Source: Legionella saoudiensis (GTDB lineage: Bacteria > Pseudomonadota > Gammaproteobacteria > Legionellales > Legionellaceae). From it: a stretch of DNA of 64,000 bases. Both the position numbers and the translations under genes were made by a program. The notes under the pieces are model-generated. The model was not told where the DNA came from. It made no database searches and saw only the letters and a list, made by a program, of their open reading frames with translations. Below are positions 1-8,180 of the stretch, piece after piece. Position 1 is the first letter of the stretch, and every line of letters starts with the position of its first letter. The DNA is taken from the NCBI RefSeq assembly GCF_001465875.1, contig NZ_LN901321.1:218689-282688 (forward strand). Reading direction: 5' to 3'.

Positions 1-832
1 GAATAATGCGTTTGTGGTTCACATGCTGAGTTTTATTGGCATGCAAAAAAGTGAGCCCCTGGCCTAAAAGCTGCTCCTCAGTATAACCCGTAATGCGCTC
101 AATGGCTTTGTTAACGTAAATAATGGGAAGATTGGGCTTGCTAATATCGAGTATGGCTACGCCATGGGTGCTTGCCTCAATCGCCCGTTCACGAATACGC
201 AGTTCATCCTCATGCATTAACTTTTTGGTAACATCCCTAAAGCTATATACTCGTCCCACAATTTCAATGCCTACCCGTTGTGGCTGGGTATAACGCTCGA
301 AAATACGTCCATCTTTAAAATGTAATATGGGAAGTTCGCCCTGCCAGTCCGGGTTTTCATAAAGAAAATTGACATCGGAAATTAAACCCTCAGGATTAAT
401 TAATTGCTCTAGGATATATTCGAAGCTAATGCTTTCAGTGCCTACCTCTAACATATGGGTGGGGATACGCCACATTTCTACGAATTTTTGATTCCAATCG
501 ACTACTTTACCCTGGCCATTGACCATCATAATACCATCAGCAGTGGACTCAAGGGTGGCGCGTAGCAAGGAGAGAGACTTTTCTAGTTCAATATTTTTTT
601 CAAAAATATTAACCGCTTTTATATTAATATTTTCTGAAAGGGGGGCCTGTATTGAACGCTGAAACTCAGGTTGAGTATGAAACCATTGTTCTAAAAGGGC
701 TGGTAAATTGGGTGTAGGTGAAACCATTCCTAACTCTTCACATACATTTGTAATTGAGGGGACTTTTCCTTGTTTTTTAATGGCATCTGCTGCTTCATCA
801 ACTCTTGAGTAGTTTATCTCTTTTAAGGCCAT
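1..832 (-). CDS. PAS-domain signalling protein, N-terminal part (runs off the left edge)
   Basis: The reading frame is open from an ATG at 832 down to base 1, about 277 codons, so the C-terminus is missing. The first 40 residues (MALKEINYSRVDEAADAIKK, then a segment with ITNVCEELG) resemble the KfrA-type N-terminal helix-turn-helix. Two PAS domains follow: one around residues 85-215 (STADGIMMVNGQGKVVDWN, ending RDVTKK) and one from about 230 (AILDISKPNLPIIYVNKAIE, GYTEEQLLGQ). GGAG lies about 13 bases before the ATG. In this family such N-termini usually precede GGDEF/EAL or kinase output domains, but that part is outside the window, so the output is unknown. Confidence 0.8.
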   Translation of the reverse strand, partial: MALKEINYSRVDEAADAIKKQGKVPSITNVCEELGMVSPTPNLPALLEQWFHTQPEFQRSIQAPLSENINIKAVNIFEKNIELEKSLSLLRATLESTADGIMMVNGQGKVVDWNQKFVEMWRIPTHMLEVGTESISFEYILEQLINPEGLISDVNFLYENPDWQGELPILHFKDGRIFERYTQPQRVGIEIVGRVYSFRDVTKKLMHEDELRIRERAIEASTHGVAILDISKPNLPIIYVNKAIERITGYTEEQLLGQGLTFLHANKTQHVNHKRII

Positions 833-992
833 ACGCTATTAACTATCCTCCACAGTTAGAAATTCAGTTTAGATTATCTATTTCTTAATAATACACTTGA
901 TAGCTTTTTTATTCATTAATTCGCGAATGGAAGTTGATGCTTAATTGGCACTTTACTCGTTAGACCTTTGCGTGCAGAGGGCGAAGCAGGGG

Positions 993-2264
993 TTAGTCTA
1001 TTTTGGGAAACTTAATGGTGAAATGAGTGTATTCACCCAGTTTTCCTTGGCAGGCAATCGAGCCTCCAGCAGCCTTCATAAGTAATTTACAATAGGCTAG
1101 GCCAATACCGGTACCCCCTTGTCTTTCAGAGTAAAAGGGTTCAAAAATCAATTTTGCTTTTTCTGTAGAAATGCCTTGAGCAGTATCTTTAATATGTAAA
1201 TAATTAAAATTATCCTTTTCTTGCCCTTCCGCCAGACTGATCACTACCTCGCCTTTACCTTCTTTTTCAATAAAATCAAAGCTATTATTCAATAAATTCC
1301 AAATTAGATTTCTAAAGGCGATTTTTTCAATCCAAATTACAAAATCGCATTCTAAAATGAGGTCGATGAGTTCGTGTTGATTATTTTTAAAGGGATAATC
1401 TTCTAAGGCATGCTTTAAAAGTTCATTGATGGAGTAGAATCCAAATTTGCAAGTATCAAACTTATCGTGACGTATATTATTTAATTGTGCGCTAATAAGT
1501 TGATTTACACTATCAATTCCCCGTTCAATTTTGGCAATGCTTTCGCTCAGGTTGTGCTTTACTTCTTGTTCGCTAGATAAGGTTTCAACCAGTGATTTTT
1601 GCATTTTTGCTTGCAGGTAAATACTGGATAGGGGCGTTCGTAAGTCATGCGCTAAACTTCCTGCAAGTAAACGCATCCCGGAAATTTTAGCGCTGTAAAT
1701 GAGTTCTCTATCACGGGCAAAAAGGGCTCCGATGATAATGGCTGCAGTAAAGGTAATTCCCAGCCCAAAAACAGATACATCGCCAGGCACATACTTTATT
1801 ATTTTATCGGAACCATAAACAAAGCAAACATAGGCTAGGCTACTGCCTAAAAGAAGCAGTACTAATGAGTCTAAGGCATTAGTTACTAAAAATAAGAAAA
1901 AGGTTGCTGACATACAATTCATTAGCCATAAGGTTGCCCCATCATTTAATAAAGTTAGGTAGGTGAAAAAGAAGGGTAAGCAAAAGAGCAAGCTTAGATA
2001 CCAGATAACTGGAAGAATTCTTAAAAGCTTCGGCGGCCAAAAACGATGCAGTGCTAATAAGGCACACATAAGGGTGGCAGTTAGTCTAAGGAAAAACTCT
2101 TTATTTACTTGAAAATTTTGTAATTTCCATAAAATTCCAAAAAGAGGGAAGTTGATCATCATCACAATACCAAATAGGGTAATTTGATGACTGGCTTCAA
2201 TGGTTTTTTCCATTAGATAATTATAAATCGTAAATATTCCTTTTTTTAAACAATATAATATCAA
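993..2264 (-). CDS. CqsS/LqsS-type membrane sensor histidine kinase
   Basis: The N-terminal 180 residues hold about six hydrophobic segments. They contain FCLPFFFTYLTLLND, a stretch closely matching the autoinducer-sensing domain of Vibrio CqsS and Legionella LqsS/LqsT. The kinase core follows: H-box LAHDLRTPL (His about 206), N-box NLIWNLLNNS, and ATP-binding GGTGIGLAYC. There is no C-terminal receiver domain, as in LqsS/LqsT and unlike CqsS. The predicted ligand is an alpha-hydroxyketone such as LAI-1. The start is unclear: a TTG at 2264 has a good AGAGGTG Shine-Dalgarno, whereas homology favours the ATG at 2213. The gene lies 21 bases after a haem-oxygenase-fold gene, probably in one transcript. 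No lqsA or lqsR is visible, so it resembles orphan LqsT. Confidence 0.85.
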   Translation of the reverse strand: MILYCLKKGIFTIYNYLMEKTIEASHQITLFGIVMMINFPLFGILWKLQNFQVNKEFFLRLTATLMCALLALHRFWPPKLLRILPVIWYLSLLFCLPFFFTYLTLLNDGATLWLMNCMSATFFLFLVTNALDSLVLLLLGSSLAYVCFVYGSDKIIKYVPGDVSVFGLGITFTAAIIIGALFARDRELIYSAKISGMRLLAGSLAHDLRTPLSSIYLQAKMQKSLVETLSSEQEVKHNLSESIAKIERGIDSVNQLISAQLNNIRHDKFDTCKFGFYSINELLKHALEDYPFKNNQHELIDLILECDFVIWIEKIAFRNLIWNLLNNSFDFIEKEGKGEVVISLAEGQEKDNFNYLHIKDTAQGISTEKAKLIFEPFYSERQGGTGIGLAYCKLLMKAAGGSIACQGKLGEYTHFTIKFPKID

Positions 2265-2285
2265 TTAGTCACCTCTTGGTATTCA

Positions 2286-2910
2286 TCACTTAGTCAGTGC
2301 AAAAATTTCATCGGATAACGTTTGCCACATTTCAATTTGATGCGAATAAATAAACGCAAAGGCTTCTTTTATTTTATCGCTACGGAGCTTCCAAATGGGT
2401 TCTAGTTTTTCAAGAACAGAACTAAAATGCTCGACATGGGTATGGACTTTGAAAAACATCATTCCTTTTGGAGATGTTTTTATTGATAAGGCACATTCAC
2501 TCAAATAGATGTAATCAATATTATCCAAGCGCTCATAAGCGGCAAAAGCTGCGATTTGAGCTTCTGCGTCATGAGCGGCTAACCAAGCTAGATGGCACAC
2601 CGTATTCCTCGGCAAAATTAGCATAAAGTTGTTCATGGGACAGTCTATTTTCAGTACCAAACTCTTCGTTTATATTATCTAAGATAATTGATTTAGAGAG
2701 CGAGTCAGCCGAAAAATTGGCAATAAACCACATGAAATTAATAAAATGTCCTCTTAAATGATAAAAAATAGCAGCAAACATTCGTTTTTGATTTGCATCC
2801 CAGGTCGCTGTTTTCACTGCATTAAAAAGAGGAATAGTAGATAGTTTTTTACGATATTCATCATCAGCTTGAGCTAAAAATTGGCTAAATGTTGAAGACG
2901 GTGTTTGCAT
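2286..2910 (-). pseudogene. Haem-oxygenase-fold (TenA/PqqC-like) iron redox protein, frameshifted
   Basis: Two overlapping frames make up one protein. The first part, from the ATG at 2910, carries FYHLRGHFINFMWFIANF and LYANFAEEYGV. It runs into a stop at about 2569-2571. The second part continues in another frame with LAAHDAEAQIAAFAAYERL, MMFFKVHTHVEHFS and the C-terminal helix to 2286. The switch falls at about 2575-2600. The ordered helices and spaced His and Glu residues suit the iron-containing redox/TenA-like all-helical family, about 210 aa when joined. A one-base indel or a sequencing error would explain the break. It sits directly upstream of the sensor kinase. The substrate is not known. 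Confidence 0.6.
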
Positions 2911-3056
2911 GATGAACTTTTTATTCAAATTAGTTGCGTTTATGTCAAAATGTGAGTGCAATTAAAATCCTACCAGGTTATTTCAATAAAGATCAAATTG
3001 CATATTATTTTAACATATAAGAATTTAAATGGAAAGTGCTTAGCATTGATAAATAG

Positions 3057-3090
3057 GAGAAAATCGCTTGAGGCCTTCTTTCAAGCGATT
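3057..3090 (-). terminator. Hairpin terminator after the GST-fold gene
   Basis: AATCGCTTGA (3062-3071) and TCAAGCGATT (3081-3090) form a perfect 10-bp stem with a 9-base loop. On the minus strand the stem is followed by TTTTCTCC. It lies just downstream of the gene ending at 3102. Confidence 0.7.
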
Positions 3091-3101
3091 CTTCAGGATG
3101 C

Positions 3102-3800
3102 TTAGGAGTAAAACCGACGTTTCATTCGCTCGCAATAGTCAATGAATTGAGGTTGGGACTTCGTATAATCTTGTAATGGAGAGGTAAACGGTGTTTCCAA
3201 AATATTGGCTAAAAAAGCATAGACACAGGCATCGGTGCTGGTTGGCTCCTCACCCATAAAAAAGGAGGAAGGTTTTAAGAGGGTGCTTAAGGCGGTTAGA
3301 TCCTCAAGTCCTAATTGATATACTTCAAGCAAACTATGCCTGCCAATTCCTTGTTTATAAAGATCGCCACGAATCTTTTTTTGGATAAGAATGGGCAGAA
3401 TAGTACGCAGAGGCTGTTTCAAATGACTAAAAAATGTATTGCGGGTGATTGGCCAATAACGGTCATCTATCCAGCGCGAGTACACTAAGATCCAATACAA
3501 ATGTTCTTCAAGCATGCGTTTTATTGTTAAAGCTTGCGCCTTTTGCTCGTTCGATAAGTGGCTGTCTAAGGGATCTCCATATTTTTCTTGTAAATAGCTA
3601 ATGATGAAGCTGCTATCGCCAATTATTTTGCCGTCATCATTAATGGTAGGTAGTTTTTTCTTTGGGCCTTTTGCCGGATTAACAACCGATACAACTTCAA
3701 AAGGGAGCTTGGCCATACGCAAATAAGTTTCCAGCTTCATGCAAAATGGACTGGGATTGGGTAAGGACCATTGGGGTGGAAATTGGTAGAGTTTGAGCAT
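3102..3800 (-). CDS. Glutathione S-transferase-fold protein (FaxC/metaxin-like)
   Basis: From MLKLYQFPPQWSLPNPSPFC the protein is about 232 aa. The N-terminal half has a thioredoxin-like segment ending KKLPTINDDGKIIGDSSFII, the usual cis-Pro and glutathione-binding region of GSTs. The C-terminal half is helical, with FMGEEPTSTDACVYAFLANI typical of the FaxC/Tom37-like GST family. I chose the ATG at 3800 because AGGAAA precedes it and because homologues start at this point; the frame itself is open to 3863. It stands alone, followed by a hairpin terminator. The substrate is unknown. Confidence 0.75.
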   Translation of the reverse strand: MLKLYQFPPQWSLPNPSPFCMKLETYLRMAKLPFEVVSVVNPAKGPKKKLPTINDDGKIIGDSSFIISYLQEKYGDPLDSHLSNEQKAQALTIKRMLEEHLYWILVYSRWIDDRYWPITRNTFFSHLKQPLRTILPILIQKKIRGDLYKQGIGRHSLLEVYQLGLEDLTALSTLLKPSSFFMGEEPTSTDACVYAFLANILETPFTSPLQDYTKSQPQFIDYCERMKRRFYS

Positions 3801-3843
3801 CGTTTCTATTTCCTTAATCAATGTAATCAATAAAGTGCGTCGG

Positions 3844-3859
3844 CGGGCTGTTAAGCCCG
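3844..3859. repeat. GC-rich hairpin after the mdc operon
   Basis: CGGGCT and AGCCCG form a short stem around GTTA. A similar GGGCT-loop-AGCCC hairpin occurs at 28435-28453. It may be a dispersed palindromic repeat, or may help end mdc transcription together with bases 3864-3929. It lacks a clear T-run. Confidence 0.35.
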
Positions 3860-3929
3860 GCAATCACCATTGGCACAGCACGCCACGCGTGAATTAATCG
3901 CCTACGTATATTAATCCGCCAGATAACCA

Positions 3930-4850
3930 TCATAAAAGCTGCGTTAATGCATGTAACAAACCGTTTAAACTTTTATATTGAGCGGTAATGACCCGTTTTA
4001 CTTCCGCTAATTGCGGATTAATCTCTGTTAAAATAGTGCTCATTGCTGTCCCCGGTCCAAGATCAATAATCAGATCATACTGGTACGCACTAATTAGTTC
4101 ACCAACACTATGCCATTGTAATGACGTATATAACTCTTGGTCCAGCATCTGCTTTTCTTCATCACTATCATATACTTTGATTAGTTCTAAGGGGCTGATA
4201 ATGGGATAAAGTAAACTGGATTGCGGCAGATTTTCATTTATAAACGTCAGCAAGAGTCCCTTTTTATCTGCATAATAGGGCGTATGTGAAGGCAGGTGTA
4301 CCTCAAGAAAGTTAGCCCGAGCAATGCGGTCTTGCAATTTGGCAAGTAATTGGTTGAGCGCTACTATTTTGCCACCCAGGACTAAGTGTTGCTGGGAGTT
4401 AACAATTGCGACATAACAGTGATGTCGTGCGCAGGCAGCCTTTACTTCTGCAACGTCAAAATTCCCGCGAATAGAAAGTAAATCATAAGCTTGATCCAGC
4501 AGTGTTATCATCAGTTTAGTGCGATAGTTATAGAGTTTAATGCTGTCTTCCAATGAGGCATTAATGCTCGCCAGAAATGCGCTGACTTCGCCCATGCTAT
4601 AACCGGCTAATTCAATTTGATGCGGGTTAAAAAGTGGTTTTAGCATACTGAAAAGAGTTAGCTGGTAAACACCAATAATAAGTTGCGTGAAATGGGGATC
4701 AGTAAGAGGAGGATTGGGCTGTAAAAAATCGATATTGGTTAAGGATGAGAACTCGCTTAAGCGGTGCAAGGCCTGGTTATTTTCCTGAAAGAAAGTAAAT
4801 AGATTGTTCTCTCGATAACCTTGTCCGGCAAAAACGCATAAAATTCTCAT
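3930..4850 (-). CDS. mdcH: Malonate decarboxylase epsilon subunit, malonyl-CoA:ACP transacylase
   Basis: This acyltransferase loads malonyl from malonyl-CoA onto the 2-(5''-triphosphoribosyl)-3'-dephospho-CoA group of the acyl carrier subunit. The 306-aa protein begins with FAGQG and carries the nucleophile motif GYSMGE (Ser about 89) and a later SHTPYY segment with the catalytic His, as in FabD-type acyltransferases. It is the last gene of the operon; its ATG overlaps the mdcB stop by 4 bases, so translation is probably coupled. Length and order match known mdc clusters. Confidence 0.9.
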   Translation of the reverse strand: MRILCVFAGQGYRENNLFTFFQENNQALHRLSEFSSLTNIDFLQPNPPLTDPHFTQLIIGVYQLTLFSMLKPLFNPHQIELAGYSMGEVSAFLASINASLEDSIKLYNYRTKLMITLLDQAYDLLSIRGNFDVAEVKAACARHHCYVAIVNSQQHLVLGGKIVALNQLLAKLQDRIARANFLEVHLPSHTPYYADKKGLLLTFINENLPQSSLLYPIISPLELIKVYDSDEEKQMLDQELYTSLQWHSVGELISAYQYDLIIDLGPGTAMSTILTEINPQLAEVKRVITAQYKSLNGLLHALTQLL

Positions 4851-5686
4851 GACGGCTCCCCAAAAACATGACGTAAAAAATAAATAAGCCCCAACATATC
4901 TGCAACCCCTCCAGGGCTAATGTTGCATTGGGAAAATAATAAATGCAGGCGAGCAGCCTCCTGTATGGAGCGTGCACGATTATCTAAGGAAATTGCTTGT
5001 TGTATGTGATAACGGGCAAACTGCAAGCCTTCTGGGCCGGTACGATAGAGGATGTTAATGTCATCCATAGCTAATAAGAGCTGTTGATAGGCAAGTAAAC
5101 CAAAAAACTCTTTATCATGTTGAATCTCTGCTAAAGCTAAGTAAGTATCAAAAACTAATTTATAGCCATCTATTGCCATTTGTTTCGCGTCAGCAACTGC
5201 GTATTTTTGCTTAACCAGACTTCCATGAGTATTGATATTTTGGTGATGCTTTTGTAAATAATAGGCCCATTCCTTCTTAATGGTTAAATGCAAATCTTGC
5301 GGATAAAATTTCTTATAGCGTAGGCTTAACTTACAAATACTGCTACACATTATGCCCAAGGCAAAAATTGCTCCGCGATGGGTATTAACTCCAGAAGTTA
5401 TTTTCTGCATAGTTTGTTCAGCTTGTAGTCCCAACTTTACTAATTCTGCAGGGGGTGCATTAAGTGCGGCTTGTTGTCCGACGTGAATGAAATAATGGCG
5501 TAAGCCAAAGAGACTGCGAAAAAATAAAGCGCCATCCATGTCCTGATGCGCCCCAGTATCCACAAAACTCACCAAGCCTGGCTTGGGGTATAGGGCAATT
5601 TCGTCATAAAGCGCACGCACTGCTATTTTGGCATAGTAACGGGCCATTTTATTAAGATTAGAAGCCGAGGGAGGGGTATGTTGCAT
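4847..5686 (-). CDS. mdcB: Triphosphoribosyl-dephospho-CoA synthase
   Basis: It makes the prosthetic-group precursor from dephospho-CoA and ATP. The family signatures are clear: YPKPGLVSFVDTGAHQDMD near residue 35, GVNTHRGAIFALG near 98, and SPGGVADMLG near the C-terminus. The length, 279 aa, is normal for MdcB/CitG. The gene overlaps the end of mdcG by 29 bases and the start of mdcH by 4, so it belongs to one translationally coupled operon. Confidence 0.92.
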   Translation of the reverse strand: MQHTPPSASNLNKMARYYAKIAVRALYDEIALYPKPGLVSFVDTGAHQDMDGALFFRSLFGLRHYFIHVGQQAALNAPPAELVKLGLQAEQTMQKITSGVNTHRGAIFALGIMCSSICKLSLRYKKFYPQDLHLTIKKEWAYYLQKHHQNINTHGSLVKQKYAVADAKQMAIDGYKLVFDTYLALAEIQHDKEFFGLLAYQQLLLAMDDINILYRTGPEGLQFARYHIQQAISLDNRARSIQEAARLHLLFSQCNISPGGVADMLGLIYFLRHVFGEPS

Positions 5687-6269
5687 AAAGTTCCTCTCTA
5701 GCTAACAAAAACACGTTGTTAATGGATTTAAATAAAATAGAGTCGCTGTTTTGCAGTAGTTCGTGCAGCGAACAATCACCCCAGTGAGGAAAGCGTACTT
5801 CACCATCAATCCGTAGTACCTTACTTTTAAAAAGTAATTCTTGATAAAGTTCTCTTAAGTCGGAAAGTGATTGCCCTGCGTAGATAATCAGCACATCTAA
5901 ATCGGAGTCAGGTTGTACATAGGATTCTTGGGTGAGATGTTGCCAGCAATAAGAACCATAAACTTTAACGTCGGCATGGACTTCCAGTTGTACAGGAAAT
6001 ATATCTGTGAGCTTGGGAAGCTCTTGGTTTTGAATTATTGCAGATTGGGCTACTTGATAACAGACACGTATTTTTTGCTGTTGCAAATCCACATAGGGAA
6101 TTGCAAGTTGTATTTTTCCTGATACAAGCTCCTGCGATTGTCTGGGACATATAAAAGGATAGCCACACTGCAACCAGTATTGGAATAAACGCTGCTGCTC
6201 GTCTGAATGCTGACTTGCCGCTATCGTACTGGGATTTAGGTAACATAGGGTATGTCGCGCATAATTCAT
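5658..6269 (-). CDS. mdcG: Malonate decarboxylase holo-ACP synthase (phosphoribosyl-dephospho-CoA transferase)
   Basis: It attaches the prosthetic group to the serine of the MdcC carrier domain. The nucleotidyltransferase signature is present as YGSYCWQHLT followed by SDLDVLI (residues about 110-130), and FICPRQ near residue 38 suits the MdcG N-terminus. The length is 203 aa. Its ATG overlaps the mdcE stop by 4 bases and its end runs 29 bases into mdcB. Confidence 0.9.
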   Translation of the reverse strand: MNYARHTLCYLNPSTIAASQHSDEQQRLFQYWLQCGYPFICPRQSQELVSGKIQLAIPYVDLQQQKIRVCYQVAQSAIIQNQELPKLTDIFPVQLEVHADVKVYGSYCWQHLTQESYVQPDSDLDVLIIYAGQSLSDLRELYQELLFKSKVLRIDGEVRFPHWGDCSLHELLQNSDSILFKSINNVFLLAREELYATYPSLGF

Positions 6270-6982
6270 AGATTTTCAATCGTATTGATTAGATCAAAGG
6301 CCATCGAGCGGCCACCATATTTTTTTCCAAGTTCTGCACGATTGTCTTTAGTAAGATTTTCTTCTTCTATGGTCTGTAATAATTTGTCGGGTACTTCATT
6401 TAAATGCAGCACTTCGTGCAAGCCGCCCAGCTTCTTAAAATTTTCTACACCAGGAGCAAATACTGCTGATGTTTTGCTGATTTCACGCAGCAACTCAATA
6501 TCCAATTTAGTGACTTTAGCCATGCCCTCCAACCACATGACCGCTAATTCCGTATTCTGTAATGCATAAATACGGTCAGCCATCATACCAAAGGCGATAA
6601 AACTGCCTCCAATGGCTTGATTGTAGACTAAGGAAATGAGTTTATTGCCATTTTGACGCGCCAAATGCAAACAGCTCAATAAATGTGAAAAATAGCCATA
6701 CATGCCCAGCCATTCATCACGAACCGATAATTTTTGGCCAATGACGTTTGTAAGCAAAATAATGGGATCCTGATTTTTATTTTTTATCAGCAGCAATAGT
6801 TGTTTGGCCATTTCCATGGCTTCATCAACTCCAAAATCGGTATTTTCAATGGTGCCAAGTAGATTAAATTGCTTCCCTTTTATTTTGCCGCTGCCAAAGA
6901 TAATGCGTTGGTTGATTTGAGTTTCTGCCGTATCAAAACAGTGCTTGATTAGTTGTTGCGCGGTAATTTGATCACTGGACAT
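6266..6982 (-). CDS. mdcE: Malonate decarboxylase gamma subunit (malonyl-S-ACP decarboxylase part)
   Basis: Together with the beta part it decarboxylates malonyl-S-ACP to acetyl-S-ACP. This is a crotonase/carboxyltransferase-fold protein of 238 aa with the segments GSGKIKGKQFNLLGTIEN, QDPIILLTNVIGQ and YNQAIGGSFIAFGMMADRI typical of MdcE. It overlaps the end of the mdcCD fusion by 11 bases. No truncation is seen. Confidence 0.9.
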   Translation of the reverse strand: MSSDQITAQQLIKHCFDTAETQINQRIIFGSGKIKGKQFNLLGTIENTDFGVDEAMEMAKQLLLLIKNKNQDPIILLTNVIGQKLSVRDEWLGMYGYFSHLLSCLHLARQNGNKLISLVYNQAIGGSFIAFGMMADRIYALQNTELAVMWLEGMAKVTKLDIELLREISKTSAVFAPGVENFKKLGGLHEVLHLNEVPDKLLQTIEEENLTKDNRAELGKKYGGRSMAFDLINTIENL

Positions 6983-8174
6983 GATTTTTCCTTTTATGGG
7001 CCAAGACTAAAAACTGTGAGTCCGTACAATTAAAAACATCCTGCTCATAAAGTTCGGGGTGATATTTTTTCAGCCATTCACCCTCTTCAGTGCAGTTATT
7101 GGCGGCAAGGATGCGCTGTTGTAATAATTCATGCTGAGCAAGAACTGTGTCTAAGTTAAGCTCAGGGTGCGAATGGCACAAAGCATTGTTTATCGCTTCA
7201 CGGATATCGGCTATCTTATTGGTAGTATAAATCTGTGCCGCTTTTTGCAAAAAGCGGGTTCTACCCCCATAAACGCGCCAAATTAATGCACGATCACTGC
7301 TGTCAAATACCTCTGCCCCTTTTACCGCCTGAATTACCTCGGCGCCAGAAACGCCGATACGTGCCCCTTGATTCACAATCAGATAATCTAAGGTGCCGCT
7401 AATAATTCCCATGCCTCCATAGGCTCCGTTGCTACCACAAATTACCCCAATAGTTTTAATACCTGCAGAACGGGCATCTAAGATAGAACGAATAATTTCT
7501 GAAATTTCGATTTCGCCGACATTGGCTTCTTGTAAACGTACACCACCACTGTCAATTAAGAAGACCAAAGCTTCCAGTTTCTTTTTAATGGCATATTTAA
7601 TTAAGCCATTAATTTTTGCGCCATGAACTTCACCCACCGCGCCGCCAATAAAATCTTTTTGCTGTGCTGCTATGGCTATGTTTGACCCGCCAATTTGTGC
7701 GGTGCCAATAATAACCCCGTCATCAGTTTCTACCTGCATTTTTAATTGCGGCAGCGTGGGGCTTGGTGTGTCTTCATCAAGAAGAAACTCGGTAAAACTT
7801 TGGGCATCCACCAAAGAGTATATGCGGCTGCGTGCATTGGCCTCGATGTAATTTTCTTTGCGGGTATAGCCTGATTGATATGTTTCAATTGCCTGCCGTA
7901 GGCGCAGAGATACCACCGGAGGAGTCGCACCGGCATCATACAGGATAATATTGAGTCCTGCGAAGGGGTATTCTTCAATATAACCCTCAATGACCGCATC
8001 CCAGGTTGTTTTAAAACCAGAAATCGTGGTATTAACCCGAATCGTTGTTTGTTTGGAATTAGTATTCGGTTTAATGAGCACTTCTAAATTGCCAGAGCCG
8101 GCAACCCCAACTTTAACTACAGGGGCTGCGGTTAATGTTTTTTCCAGATTAAATGTATATTGATACGTATCCAT
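6972..8174 (-). CDS. mdcC-mdcD: Fused malonate decarboxylase acyl-carrier (delta) and beta subunits
   Basis: One uninterrupted frame of 400 aa holds two subunits that are separate in the classical operon. Residues 1-100 match MdcC: VGVAGSGNLEVLI contains the serine (about 27) that carries the phosphoribosyl-dephospho-CoA arm, and ILYDAGATPPVVSLRLRQAI is the usual end. Residues about 105-400 match MdcD: ENYIEANARSRIYSLVDAQS, FIGGAVGEVHGAKI, LIDSGGVRLQEANVGE and GGMGIISGTLDYLI. It lies 6 bases after mdcA and overlaps mdcE. All core residues that can be recognised are kept, so the fusion is probably functional. It fixes carrier and decarboxylase at 1:1. Confidence 0.88.
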   Translation of the reverse strand: MDTYQYTFNLEKTLTAAPVVKVGVAGSGNLEVLIKPNTNSKQTTIRVNTTISGFKTTWDAVIEGYIEEYPFAGLNIILYDAGATPPVVSLRLRQAIETYQSGYTRKENYIEANARSRIYSLVDAQSFTEFLLDEDTPSPTLPQLKMQVETDDGVIIGTAQIGGSNIAIAAQQKDFIGGAVGEVHGAKINGLIKYAIKKKLEALVFLIDSGGVRLQEANVGEIEISEIIRSILDARSAGIKTIGVICGSNGAYGGMGIISGTLDYLIVNQGARIGVSGAEVIQAVKGAEVFDSSDRALIWRVYGGRTRFLQKAAQIYTTNKIADIREAINNALCHSHPELNLDTVLAQHELLQQRILAANNCTEEGEWLKKYHPELYEQDVFNCTDSQFLVLAHKRKNHVQ

Positions 8175-8180
8175 AAGTTT

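Noticed and set aside
6252..6569. Plus-strand frame of 105 codons opposite mdcE/mdcG
   Set aside because: It lies antisense to two well-supported mdc genes, lacks a ribosome site and resembles no family.
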